Assembly: GCF_002968835.1 (NCBI RefSeq)
Contig: NZ_PKQK01000003.1
Coordinates: 682,001 to 746,000 of the forward strand
Source of the DNA: Paenibacillus sp. PCH8
GTDB taxonomy: Bacteria; Bacillota; Bacilli; Paenibacillales; Paenibacillaceae
Length of the DNA: 64,000 bases
Direction of reading: 5' to 3'
In this document: positions 17,056 to 25,918 of the stretch, piece after piece
How the letters are laid out: each line of letters starts with the position of its first letter
How positions within the stretch are numbered: the first letter of the stretch is position 1
Program-made: the position numbers and the translations under genes
The notes under the pieces: generated by a model
Database searches by the model: none
What the model was told of the DNA's origin: nothing
The model's input: only the letters and a program-made list of their open reading frames with translations

Positions 17056-17691
17056 CTATGCACGTGCACCTTGTTTACGTTTATTCGTTGTTCGATGCAT
17101 ACGTCCAAGAGAAAATAAAGCCATTCCTATTGCGAGTAAAGACAGTGCCATCCAATACTGAGGATAAGCAGGTCCCACGCTCACAACGAATGGTTCAATA
17201 ATGCTTCCTCTGTCCGCTTCCGAAATGTTGTACTGATACAACCCAGAGGACGACGATGCGCTTCCTGCAACACCCGTCTCCAGTATACCCGTAGTTACAA
17301 CACTGGATTTCTCAGCTTCTGATACGTTTGGCTTAAACATCGCCATGTACAGAAAGCTGCATAAAAATATAGCCAGGAACGCAGCAATCCACAAAGACAT
17401 ATGCTTGCGAATCGCAGCAGAGAAACGATTAACCTTTGCCTCTTCCGGCAATAGCCATGGAGACTCCGCGTAGATTCGGTCCATAACGTTTCGGTTCACT
17501 CTCTCTGCCTGTTGTTCTGTCACTGGGACCGGAATACTGTGCAGTAAGATCTGTGCTTCTTCCCAGACCTCAAACTGCTCCGAGCACTCTTCACAACCAG
17601 CAAGATGAGCATGAAATGCAATCCGCTGAGAATGAGCTTCCGGCAAGTCCCAGACCAGTGCAAACAGTTCCTGGGCTTCATTGCAATTCAT
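17056..17691 (-). CDS. Anti-sigma factor, zinc-finger (zf-HC2) type
   Basis: Membrane-anchored anti-sigma factor of 211 residues. The N-terminal ZAS zinc motif reads CNEAQELF... and HAHLAGCEEC (His-x3-Cys-x2-Cys) near residues 26-36. One membrane helix (WIAAFLAIFLCSFLYMAMF) lies near 100-118, with an extracytoplasmic stretch and a second hydrophobic segment (WMALSLLAIGMALFSLG) near the C-terminus. Its ATG overlaps the sigma gene's stop (ATGA), the classic arrangement for an anti-sigma that binds its partner sigma. The signal it senses is not evident. Confidence 0.9.
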   Translation of the reverse strand: MNCNEAQELFALVWDLPEAHSQRIAFHAHLAGCEECSEQFEVWEEAQILLHSIPVPVTEQQAERVNRNVMDRIYAESPWLLPEEAKVNRFSAAIRKHMSLWIAAFLAIFLCSFLYMAMFKPNVSEAEKSSVVTTGILETGVAGSASSSSGLYQYNISEADRGSIIEPFVVSVGPAYPQYWMALSLLAIGMALFSLGRMHRTTNKRKQGARA

Positions 17692-18281
17692 TGGTTCTTC
17701 ATCCCTTCATATGGCTCGTACACCGGTTCGAAGAAATAAGGCTCCAGCTGAGTTTTTACGCTCGATCTTGCTCTGAATAATAGCGATTTCACAGAACTGA
17801 CGCTCTGCCCAAGAATATTCGCAATCTCTTGGTAGTCTAGTTGATCATACTCGCGGAGTATAATCGCAGAACGCTGCTTCTCCGGCAAATTGTTAATCGC
17901 ATCTCTAACCAGCATGACCCGCTCGCCTCTTAGTACAGCATACTCCGGCCCATTCTCCGAAGGAGCAACGGGGACAATCCCGCTCTCTTCAAGTGGAATA
18001 TTTCCACTACGCTGTTTGCGAAGCTCACTCAGCACCGTATTTCTCGCAATGGTATATAACCAGGTTGAGAATGAGGCATCCACCTCACGGAAAGAGTGCA
18101 GACTGCGGAACGCTTTATAGAAAGTCTCAGAACAGAGATCTTCCGCAAGCAGCTCCATATTGGAACTTTTCAACATATGATATACGAAAGCCAGTATTTT
18201 ACGCTGATAACGACCCATCAGCTCGGAATATAACTCCAAGTTACCTTCCTTGATCTCTCGAATCAACTGGGAATCCGTCAT
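17688..18281 (-). CDS. ECF-type RNA polymerase sigma factor
   Basis: Sigma-70 family, extracytoplasmic-function type, 197 residues. Region 2 spans about 20-90 (YMLKSSNMELLAEDLCSETFYKAF and FSTWLYTIARN) and region 4 about 130-185 (LPEKQRSAIILREYDQLDYQEIANIL then SVKSLLFRARSSVK helix-turn-helix). Start ATG at 18279-18281 lies ten bases after GGAGGGG; an upstream in-frame extension of 19 codons is unlikely. Co-translated with the downstream anti-sigma. A TGTAAC-N17-CGTTT sequence upstream could be its own target promoter. Exact ECF group not assigned. Confidence 0.92.
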   Translation of the reverse strand: MTDSQLIREIKEGNLELYSELMGRYQRKILAFVYHMLKSSNMELLAEDLCSETFYKAFRSLHSFREVDASFSTWLYTIARNTVLSELRKQRSGNIPLEESGIVPVAPSENGPEYAVLRGERVMLVRDAINNLPEKQRSAIILREYDQLDYQEIANILGQSVSSVKSLLFRARSSVKTQLEPYFFEPVYEPYEGMKNQ

Positions 18282-18598
18282 TTGAGTGCGACCCCTCCTC
18301 GCCCATCCATGTGCTTCTCCCCGTTCGACTCTACCCATGTATTACCGAACAGGCGCAAAAAAGTTGCGGTTCTCACCGCATAAAACAGCGTTCAGTGCCA
18401 TAACTGGCCTTCCCGCCAAATTCCCCTATGTAATGGCAATTTCCCCAACGTTTCTACATTAACAGTATTTATTGTACAACGGTCTGCATCATCCTGGCAA
18501 ATCCATTGCGATACAGAGAAACCCGACCTGTCATTCATATGCGGTCATTTTCGCCTTCATGACTTTGTTTTGAAGCTTTTTGGAACGCCTTTCTTAAT

Positions 18599-18626
18599 AA
18601 ACGAAAGAGAAGCTAAAAAGGTTACA
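18599..18626 (-). promoter_or_regulatory. Possible autoregulatory ECF promoter
   Basis: Minus strand TGTAAC, 17 bases, CGTTT, about 320 bases upstream of the sigma ATG. The AAC and CGT cores at this spacing are typical of ECF sigma promoters. A SigA-like alternative (TTGCCA...TACAAT) lies closer to the gene. Confidence 0.4.
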
Positions 18627-18736
18627 AAAATGTGATTTTTTAATCTACTTTCTATCAAGGGCTATTAAAACAGATGAGAAGAATCGTTATGGGGGTGTGG
18701 GGGTGTGAGTATCATAACAAAATTATATTTTAACGC

Positions 18737-18763
18737 AAAAAAAAGACCGCTTACATAAGCGGC
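18737..18763 (-). terminator. Terminator of the candidate small RNA
   Basis: GGCCGCTTA and TAAGCGGTC around a short TG-containing loop, followed by TTTTTTTT on the minus strand. Confidence 0.85.
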
Positions 18764-18820
18764 CATTGCTCACGTGGAGCAATACAGTTATTGGATAGGA
18801 GTGGAGAGAAACCATACTGT
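18737..18820 (-). ncRNA. Candidate small RNA, about 85 nt
   Basis: Minus strand. A consensus SigA promoter is followed by about 85 nt and then a strong intrinsic terminator, with no credible ORF (no ribosome site; the only ATG is about nine bases from the start). Predicted hairpins: TACAGT/ACTGTA enclosing a 27-base C/U-rich loop, ATTGCTC/GAGCAAT around CACGT, and the terminator CCGCTTA/TAAGCGG with eight T. The loop contains ACTCCTATCC, complementary to AGGAGU-type Shine-Dalgarno sites. tyrA, just upstream, ends in its own terminator, so this is a separate unit. Confidence 0.65.
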
Positions 18821-18826
18821 ACCCTT

Positions 18827-18855
18827 ATTATATGTATACGTTTTCATTTTGTCAA
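18827..18855 (-). promoter_or_regulatory. Consensus SigA promoter of the candidate small RNA
   Basis: TTGACA, exactly 17 bases, TATAAT on the minus strand. It matches the consensus at all twelve positions, the best promoter in the window, yet no gene lies downstream before the terminator at 18737-18763. Confidence 0.85.
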
Positions 18856-18963
18856 CACTTTAAGTGAATTTATTTGAAAAAATTAGATCTAACGGAAATC
18901 CAGGGTAATTCATCCTTTTTTCCGTCATCCTATTCAATCGTTTTAACTAACTAAAATTATGTT

Positions 18964-18989
18964 CAAAAAAGAGGGCTTTCGCCCTCTTC
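18964..18989 (-). terminator. Terminator after tyrA (end of the aromatic supraoperon)
   Basis: Minus strand AGAGGGC, GAAA loop, GCCCTCT, then TTTTTT, directly after the tyrA stop. Confidence 0.9.
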
Positions 18990-18992
18990 TTC

Positions 18993-20086
18993 CTAGATCC
19001 ACACTTGATAGCCTAAGGAATCCAATAACGTCTTGGCCCGTTCCATATCTTCTTCCTGGCGGAAGGACAGGCGCATAATGCCCGGCACATCCACCCGGTT
19101 CTCAATAATCTCCAGGTTGCTCAGGTTGATATCATTTGCTCCAAGCTCCGTTGCGATCTTGCCGATCATACCAGGTGCATCCTGGACATCGGTATACAGA
19201 TCAAACAAGGGTGAGATCATACCTTTTCGTCGCTCTGGCAATATACTGCGGAACTCACGTGCCTGACGGAATGCTTCCTCAATGCCCTCACCATTCTTAT
19301 GCTCCAGCATATCCGTGAAGGCCGTCATTTGGCTATTCCAGTCCTTGAGCAAGCCAAGGAGTACATTACGGTTGCTAAGCAGGATGTCTCTCCACACAAT
19401 GGCGTCACTGGACGCAATCCGGGTAATATCTCGGAACCCACCTGCGGCCAGCATTTTGTATAGTGGATTCGACTCATTATATTCACGCACCTGGTTTACC
19501 AGCGCTACAGCAATAACATGTGGCAGATGACTTATCGCCCCACAATGTCATCGTGCAGCAGTGGCTCTACACGAACGATCTGGGCACGGGTATACGCAAG
19601 CAGCTCAGACAACCTGCTGTACGCTTCCTCAGGCACATGTTCTGAAGGAGTCAAGACGTAGTATGCATTCTCAAACAACACGGCTGAAGCCGCGTCTACG
19701 CCTGCACGCTCCGATCCTGCCATGGGATGACCGCCAATAAAGTAAGCATCGGTCAACCGCACATGCTCGGCACAAGCGGCAATGGAAGCCTTGGTACTTC
19801 CCACGTCCGTAATAATGCACCCTTTTTTTAATGGAAGCTTGGAAAGCTGTTCGAAATAAGATTCAAGCAGCCCTACGGGCACACACAAAAAAATAAAGTC
19901 GGCACCCTGTACCGCTTCCTCCAGAGAGAGTGTAGCATCATCCACCACACCACTCGCTATGTACTTGTCTTTCAGTTCAGCCAAGTGGGCGTAGCCCATC
20001 ACGGTTACACCAGGTTTGCCTTTGAAGCAAAGCGCAAGTGAGCCGCCGATGAGCCCTACTCCGATCATTGCAATTTTTAGTTTCAT
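18993..20086 (-). pseudogene. tyrA: Prephenate dehydrogenase, frameshifted
   Basis: Oxidatively decarboxylates prephenate to 4-hydroxyphenylpyruvate, towards tyrosine. The N-terminal half has the NAD motif IGVGLIGGSLA near residue 8, and GGHPMAGSERAGV near 120; the C-terminal part ends in an ACT-like domain (DVQDAPGMIGKIATELG). The frame breaks at the C run 19538-19541: the upstream frame ends HDDIVGR-stop, while the other frame reads AISHLPHVIAVALVNQVREY, the expected continuation. One extra C gives an intact 364-residue enzyme. All conserved parts are present, so a sequencing deletion is more likely than a true pseudogene. Last gene of the aro-trp-his-tyr unit. Confidence 0.88.
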
Positions 20087-20112
20087 GGGTCCTCACTCTT
20101 TCATCGCCAGAA

Positions 20113-21213
20113 TTAAGGGCGTACTACCGCCTTCTCAGCCAGCGTGTTCTCCAGTGCCGTGACAAATGTACGGTTCTGTTCTGATGTTCCTACGGACACA
20201 CGAATGTAGGTTGGGTATACGTGGAATCCTGGGCGAACGATAATGCCTTGTTTCAGCAAGGATTGGAATGCTACCGCCGAAGGCATGTTCAGATCAACCA
20301 TAATAAAGTTACCCTGTGAAGGGAAATAGGACAGCCCCAACCGTGTAAATTCATTTTGCAGGAAATCCCGATCCGTCGCATTCCGCTTTGAGCATTCTTG
20401 GACGAAAGTCTGATCTTGAAGTGCAGCCATAGCCGCTACCTGTGCGAAACGGGAAGTATTAAACGGCTCCCGTACACGGTTAATCAGATTAATGACTTCC
20501 GGACGTGCAATACCGTATCCAATGCGGAGTGAAGCCAAACCATATATTTTGGAGAAAGTCCGCAAAATCACGAGATTCGGATAACGCTCGATCAATGAGA
20601 TACTTTGCGGATAGGCCTCATCCGTTACGAATTCATAATACGCCTCGTCCAGCACAACCATCACATGAGAAGGTACGCGATCCATAAATGCGGTTAGTTC
20701 CTGTGCAGAGATAATCGTTCCGGTAGGGTTATTCGGATTGCATACCCATACGGCTTTGGTCTTATCGCTGATTTTAGCGAGCATGGCCGTCAGATCATGC
20801 GTCCCATCCTTCAATGGTACTTCGATGGTGACGGCACCCTCGATATCTGCATTGCTTTTATATACGGAGAATGTCTGATCAGCCATGATGGTTTCGTCTC
20901 CCGGCAGGAAGAAAGCCCGTGTAATCAAAGCAATGATCTCATCAGATCCGCATCCGAATATCAGATTATTCCGTTCCACTCCAAGGTGATTGGCAAGAAC
21001 CCCCGTGAGCTCAGCTGAGCTACCATCAGGGTATATACTTACATTAGCCATTTCTCTTGTAATGGCTTCCAGAGCGGCAGGAGAACTGCCATACGGATTT
21101 TCGTTGGAGGCCAACTTGATGACTTGTTCAAGCCCCAGTTCACGTTTCACTTCTTCAATCGGTTTGCCCGGCTGATACACAGGCAGATTGACAATCTGGG
21201 ATTTCGGTTTCAA
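20113..21213 (-). CDS. hisC: Histidinol-phosphate aminotransferase
   Basis: PLP-dependent fold-type I enzyme transferring an amino group from glutamate to imidazole acetol phosphate; in Bacillus it also aminates aromatic keto acids, which explains its place between trpA and tyrA. The PLP lysine sits in TFSKIYGLASLRIGYG near residue 222; CNPNNPTGTII near 158, VVLDEAYYEF near 190 and the C-terminal RVSVGT arginine are present. 366 residues, normal length. Confidence 0.95.
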   Translation of the reverse strand: MKPKSQIVNLPVYQPGKPIEEVKRELGLEQVIKLASNENPYGSSPAALEAITREMANVSIYPDGSSAELTGVLANHLGVERNNLIFGCGSDEIIALITRAFFLPGDETIMADQTFSVYKSNADIEGAVTIEVPLKDGTHDLTAMLAKISDKTKAVWVCNPNNPTGTIISAQELTAFMDRVPSHVMVVLDEAYYEFVTDEAYPQSISLIERYPNLVILRTFSKIYGLASLRIGYGIARPEVINLINRVREPFNTSRFAQVAAMAALQDQTFVQECSKRNATDRDFLQNEFTRLGLSYFPSQGNFIMVDLNMPSAVAFQSLLKQGIIVRPGFHVYPTYIRVSVGTSEQNRTFVTALENTLAEKAVVRP

Positions 21214-21296
21214 TCCGACCGCCTCCTGTTAATGAAATTATGTTGGGCACGAATCAGCGTAACCTTACGTGTCCCGAATGCACTTTCATGACATCC

Positions 21297-22103
21297 CTAT
21301 CCCTTTAATTGTGCCACAAAGTTGCGAATTTGCAACAGTCCAGCCTCACGAGTTTCGGGATTTGCAAGCAACGGAATTGCTTCTTCCACCTGACGAACGA
21401 TGGCACTGCCAACCACTACACCGTCACAGATACGGGAAAAATGTGCCACTTGCTCATGACTGGAGATACCAAACCCTACCGCTACAGGGAGGTCTGTCAG
21501 ACTTTTCACCGTCTCAATGAAGCTTTCTACGCCATCAAAAAATGAAGCTCTCTCACCGGTCACTCCAAGAGATGAAACACAATAGATAAAGCCACTTGCT
21601 CCCGTTACAATGCGCTCAATTCGAGCATTAGACGTAGGTGCAACGAGTGGAACCAAATGCACACCTGCACGACCTGCACGGCTACGCATCTCTTCTGCTT
21701 CCTCAATCGGCAGATCCGGAATAATCATGCCACTAATATCGTGTTTAACCAATTCTTCGAAGAACACATCCAATCCAGTCTGCAACACCGGATTATAATA
21801 GGTGAACAGCACGAAAGGCAGTTTCACACCTGCCTCACGAGCTTTTGCAGCTGTTTCCATAACGGTACGAATGGTAATCTGGCTTTTCAGCGCACGTTCG
21901 GAAGCACGCTGAATGACTGGGCCATCCGCAAGCGGATCGGAATAGGGAACACCCAGTTCCAGAATATCCGCTCCGGCCTGTTCAAGCTCCTTGATAATGT
22001 CGATTGTTGTGTCTAAATCCGGGTCTCCAACGGTTAGAAACGGAATAAGTGCCGTTCGATTCTGTTCCTTCAACTGCCGAAAGGTCTGGTCCATCAAGTT
22101 CAT
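21297..22103 (-). CDS. trpA: Tryptophan synthase alpha subunit
   Basis: Cleaves indole-3-glycerol phosphate to indole and glyceraldehyde phosphate, passing indole to TrpB. Catalytic residues are in ILELGVPYSDPLADGP (Glu and Asp near 46-57). YCVSSLGVTGERA and VGFGISSHEQV carry the phosphate-binding glycines. 268 residues. Overlaps the trpB stop by four bases (ATGA). Confidence 0.96.
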   Translation of the reverse strand: MNLMDQTFRQLKEQNRTALIPFLTVGDPDLDTTIDIIKELEQAGADILELGVPYSDPLADGPVIQRASERALKSQITIRTVMETAAKAREAGVKLPFVLFTYYNPVLQTGLDVFFEELVKHDISGMIIPDLPIEEAEEMRSRAGRAGVHLVPLVAPTSNARIERIVTGASGFIYCVSSLGVTGERASFFDGVESFIETVKSLTDLPVAVGFGISSHEQVAHFSRICDGVVVGSAIVRQVEEAIPLLANPETREAGLLQIRNFVAQLKG

Positions 22104-23299
22104 GTCAAGTCGCCTCCCGTATATTTCATAATCGATTCAACATCCTTGTCTCCACGTCCAGACAGACAGATGACCACAATATCGTCTGCTGTGAGTTCAG
22201 TTGCAATCTTGACGACTTGTGCAACCGCATGAGCTGACTCCAGCGCAGGAATGATGCCTTCCGTGCGACTTAACAGTTGCAGGGCATCCAATGCTTCCTG
22301 GTCCGTGATCGGTACATATTTTGCCCGTTCAATATCCTTCAGATAGGAGTGCTCGGGACCAACGCCTGGATAATCAAGTCCGGCCGAGATGGAATGTGCG
22401 GGCTGAACCTGTCCATACTCATCCTGCAACAAGTAACTCATGGAGCCCTGGAATACTCCATGTGTTCCTTTGCTCATCGTTGCCGCGTGATACTCGGTGT
22501 CCACCCCTTTGCCTGCTGCTTCAACGCCAACAAGCTTCACATCCTTGTCACCGATAAACGGATAGAACATACCAATTGCATTACTTCCGCCACCAACTGC
22601 CGCGACAATCACATCCGGCAACCGTCCTTCGATCTCCTGAATCTGACGACGAGTCTCATCCCCGATTACACGCTGGAAATTCCGCACCATCATCGGATAT
22701 GGATGAGGACCCACGACCGATCCGAGCACATAGAACGTATCGTCTACATTGCTGACCCAATTACGAAGTGCTTCATTACCTGCATCCTTCAGTGTCCGTG
22801 TTCCAGACGTCACCGGAATGACTTCTGCTCCGAGCAGTTTCATCCGAAATACGTTGAGCTGTTGGCGCTGTGTATCTTCTTCACCCATAAACACTTTGCA
22901 TTCCAGCCCAAGCAAAGCAGCAACCGTTGCTGTTGCAACGCCATGCTGGCCCGCACCTGTTTCAGCAATGACTTTCTTTTTGCCCATACGTTTGGCAAGC
23001 AAACCTTGTCCAATGGCGTTATTGATTTTGTGTGCACCGGTATGGTTCAAATCCTCACGTTTCAGATAGATTTTTGGTCCACCCAACCGTCGGGATAAAT
23101 GTTCTGCATGGTACAACGGGGTTTCACGTCCTGAATATTCGCTCAGCAGATAGTTCAGTTCCTTGTTAAATTCCTCGTCTTCCGAGAAGCGACTGTACGC
23201 TTCCTCCAATTCTATAAGTGCGTTCATTAGTGTCTCGGGTACAAAGCGGCCTCCGAAGGGACCGAAACGCCCGTATTGATCCGGCAATTGATATGTCAT
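22100..23299 (-). CDS. trpB: Tryptophan synthase beta subunit
   Basis: PLP enzyme condensing indole and serine to tryptophan. The PLP lysine lies in REDLNHTGAHKINNAIGQ near residue 90; AETGAGQHGVATA near 112 and VGGGSNAIGMF near 235 (phosphate-binding glycines) are diagnostic. 399 residues, full length. Overlaps trpF upstream and trpA downstream by four bases each. Confidence 0.97.
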   Translation of the reverse strand: MTYQLPDQYGRFGPFGGRFVPETLMNALIELEEAYSRFSEDEEFNKELNYLLSEYSGRETPLYHAEHLSRRLGGPKIYLKREDLNHTGAHKINNAIGQGLLAKRMGKKKVIAETGAGQHGVATATVAALLGLECKVFMGEEDTQRQQLNVFRMKLLGAEVIPVTSGTRTLKDAGNEALRNWVSNVDDTFYVLGSVVGPHPYPMMVRNFQRVIGDETRRQIQEIEGRLPDVIVAAVGGGSNAIGMFYPFIGDKDVKLVGVEAAGKGVDTEYHAATMSKGTHGVFQGSMSYLLQDEYGQVQPAHSISAGLDYPGVGPEHSYLKDIERAKYVPITDQEALDALQLLSRTEGIIPALESAHAVAQVVKIATELTADDIVVICLSGRGDKDVESIMKYTGGDLT

Positions 23300-24033
23300 G
23301 CCTGCTTCACCCTTTCTACAAATGCTGTAATTTTGTCCATATCTTTCACACCATCCGTCTCCACGCCGCTAGAAACATCGACACCGTAAGGTGCATAGGT
23401 CTGTATCAGTTGTTGTACATTTTCCGGCTGCAAACCTCCTGCAACGAACATCGCAATTCCGTGGCTGTTCGCCCATTCGGCATAGGCAGGAATGCGCTCC
23501 CAGGCAAAGGTTTTCCCAGAGCCCCCTCCATATAGAGGATCATAGGTATCAAGCAATATCGCATCCACGACATTTTCGTAGGCATCTAGAGTCTTTAATG
23601 CTGCATTGTCCGCTTCCGGGCCCGTTTCATCTTTGGGAAAAGAAAACGCCTTGAATACCTCGACATCCCATCGTTGCTTCACCTGCTTGCAGAACTCCGC
23701 TGTCTCTTGTCCATGTAACTGGATAACATCCAGGTGTACTACTTGCATTATGTCTTGCAACTCTTCGAGTGTGGGATTCATAAATACCCCTGCAAGCTTT
23801 GGCCGGTCATAGGTCGACCATTCGAATAGCACCGTTCTTAACGCAACAGCCTGCTCCGGTTCAATCCTGCGGCGTGATTTGGCAAAGACAACACCAATGT
23901 AATCCACAGGCAAGTTTATCATCGATTTTAGCACTTCAACGTCCTGAAGTCCACATATTTTTACGGTCACTGGCAGCGAGTTCGGCAGCTCCGAGGATCT
24001 GCCGCTTGTGCCATCATGCATAGATGTATTCAT
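23296..24033 (-). CDS. trpF: Phosphoribosylanthranilate isomerase
   Basis: Amadori rearrangement of phosphoribosylanthranilate to CdRP. The TIM barrel begins VKICGLQDVEVL near residue 22 with the catalytic Cys; YIGVVFAKSRRRI and the second catalytic Asp in ILLDTYDPLYGGGSGKTF near 160 follow, then FVAGGLQPENV and GVDVSSGVE. The 245-residue protein has an N-terminal extension of about 20 residues over the family core; a shorter start is possible but the ATG overlapping the trpC stop is kept. Confidence 0.94.
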   Translation of the reverse strand: MNTSMHDGTSGRSSELPNSLPVTVKICGLQDVEVLKSMINLPVDYIGVVFAKSRRRIEPEQAVALRTVLFEWSTYDRPKLAGVFMNPTLEELQDIMQVVHLDVIQLHGQETAEFCKQVKQRWDVEVFKAFSFPKDETGPEADNAALKTLDAYENVVDAILLDTYDPLYGGGSGKTFAWERIPAYAEWANSHGIAMFVAGGLQPENVQQLIQTYAPYGVDVSSGVETDGVKDMDKITAFVERVKQA

Positions 24034-24820
24034 CCTTTGGGTCCCATCAGATCGTATACGGCTGCTTCGACATCATCCTTGCGCATGAGGTGCTCTCCTA
24101 CGAGGATACCGTGTACACCAGCTTCTATAAGCGGTACCGTTGATTCTGGACCATCAATTCCACTTTCGCTGATCAACGTGACACCCGCAGGAATCAATTC
24201 CATCAGATCCAGCGTCGTGTTCAGACTGGTTTCGAATGTTTTCAAATTCCGATTGTTGATGCCCACAAGTGTGGCCTGCGGAATCTCTAATACATGTTCC
24301 AGCTCCGTCCGATCGTGAACTTCGATTAAGGCATCGAGTCCCATACTTTTCGCAAACTCCAGATATTGACGAATCTGTTCCGGTGTTAGAATGCTGGCAA
24401 TCAGAAGAATCGCGTCCGCACCCAGCAATCTGGCCTCGACAATTTGTCGTTCATCTATAATAAAATCCTTGCGTAACAGCGGAATGTTCACTGCCTGGTG
24501 GATCGCCTGCAAATACGCGTTGCTCCCTGAAAATACGAAACATCCGTTAATACCGAGATGCAGTCTGCACCCGCCCGTTCATAAGCAGAAGCAATCTCTA
24601 CCGGATGGAAATCCGGACGAATCAACCCTTTGGATGGGGAAGCCTTCTTCACTTCAGCGATAAGACCGAGTTTGCGATTGCGTTCGCTCGACAATGCTTT
24701 TTCAAACCCCCGGGTTGCAGGTAACTGTTCAATTTTTTGAATAGCCTCTTCCATGCGAAATGTCTGTGCCAGAACTTCTACTTCTTTATGTTTGGTTGCA
24801 ACGATTCGATCAAGATACAT
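24030..24820 (-). pseudogene. trpC: Indole-3-glycerol phosphate synthase, frameshifted
   Basis: Closes the indole ring from CdRP. The N-terminal half has KKASPSKGLIRPDF with catalytic Lys near residue 58; the C-terminal half has LLRKDFIIDERQI, VGINNRNLKTFE and ISESGIDGPES. The frame breaks at the C run 24525-24527: the upstream frame runs YFQGATRICRRSTRQ-stop, the other reads SNAYLQAIHQAVNIP. Adding one C gives the expected YFQGSNAYLQAIHQ and an intact 263-residue enzyme. Gene neighbours in the trp operon are intact, so a missing base in the sequence is the simplest explanation. Overlaps trpD by 11 bases. Confidence 0.9.
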
Positions 24821-25901
24821 GACTGTACGCCTCCGTTGTATGAATTAACTGTTCAAGCTTCCCGGCAGCTTTGCCCGAATCTACCGCTTCAGCCGCAAGG
24901 GTTACTCCTTCAGCAATGGTATCCGCAAGACCGGATACATAGATGCACGCTCCGGCATTCAGCAGAACGACGTCACGGTATGCACTGCGTTCACCCTGAA
25001 AGATCCTTTTAATAATTTCGGCATTCTGTGCCGCATCTCCTCCAAGTACCGCTTCAAGGGGATGCAGAGACAAGCCCATGTCCCGTGGATCAATATCATA
25101 GGTGTGCACTTCACCGCTCCGCAGTTCAGATACCTGCGTTGGTGCCGAGATGCTGATTTCATCCAGACCATCATGACTGGCAACGACCAGCGCTCTTTTG
25201 AGACCAAGACGGTTCAGCACTTCAGCAATCATCGGTGTCCGGGAGCGATCATACAGACCAAGCAATTGGCGATCCGCTCCAGCAGGATTCGTTAAAGGTC
25301 CAAGCATGTTGAAGATGGTACGCACACCCAACTCTTTTCTTGGTCCTGCGGCATGTCTCATGGAAGGGTGATAGACCTGGGCAAAACAGAAGCAGATTCC
25401 GATGTCATCCAGACACTGTCTTGCCTGCTCTCCATTCAGATGAATATTGACACCAAGTGCCTCTAATACATCCGCACTGCCCGCTTTGCCAGAAGCTGAA
25501 CGATTGCCATGTTTGGCGACCCGAACCGATACAGCCGAAGCAATAATAGCAGATGCTGTGGAAATGTTGAATTTATGAATACCAGAACCACCTGTTCCGC
25601 ATGTGTCCAGCAATCCGCTTCCGTCGGTAAGAATTCGTCCGCCCTGACCGCGCATGGCTTCGGCAAAGCCGGTGATCTCATCCACGGTTTCCCCCTTCAT
25701 CCGCAGCGCCATCAGCAAACCTCCGATTTGAGCCGGCGTTGCCTCTCCTCTCATGATCGTGTACATCAATTCTCGTGCTTCGGATTGTTCCAGGTGACTA
25801 CCCTCCAGAACTTTCGCCAAACCAATCTTCATGCCTTCCTCACGGACTATCTCAGCTACAGGTGTTTCGGGGCTATCATTCATAATCGGGTTCATGTTCA
25901 T
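24810..25901 (-). CDS. trpD: Anthranilate phosphoribosyltransferase
   Basis: Transfers phosphoribose from PRPP to anthranilate. LLDTCGTGGSGIHKFNIST near residue 100 (PRPP-binding glycines) and KHGNRSASGKAGSADVLE near 130 are hallmark motifs; GPLTNPAG is near 190. 363 residues, about 20 longer than average at the N-terminus. The ATG at 25901 follows AGGAG with a nine-base gap and comes 17 bases after the trpE stop. Confidence 0.95.
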   Translation of the reverse strand: MNMNPIMNDSPETPVAEIVREEGMKIGLAKVLEGSHLEQSEARELMYTIMRGEATPAQIGGLLMALRMKGETVDEITGFAEAMRGQGGRILTDGSGLLDTCGTGGSGIHKFNISTASAIIASAVSVRVAKHGNRSASGKAGSADVLEALGVNIHLNGEQARQCLDDIGICFCFAQVYHPSMRHAAGPRKELGVRTIFNMLGPLTNPAGADRQLLGLYDRSRTPMIAEVLNRLGLKRALVVASHDGLDEISISAPTQVSELRSGEVHTYDIDPRDMGLSLHPLEAVLGGDAAQNAEIIKRIFQGERSAYRDVVLLNAGACIYVSGLADTIAEGVTLAAEAVDSGKAAGKLEQLIHTTEAYSHVS

Positions 25902-25918
25902 CTCCGGTCTCTCCTCTC

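Noticed and set aside
18790..18810. Leader peptide starting at the ATG near the 5' end of the candidate small RNA
   Set aside because: The ATG is about nine bases from the predicted transcript start with no ribosome site, and its frame runs through the terminator.
22277..23098. 273-codon plus-strand ORF antisense to trpB
   Set aside because: Cys/His-rich composition typical of antisense frames; trpB is full length and conserved.
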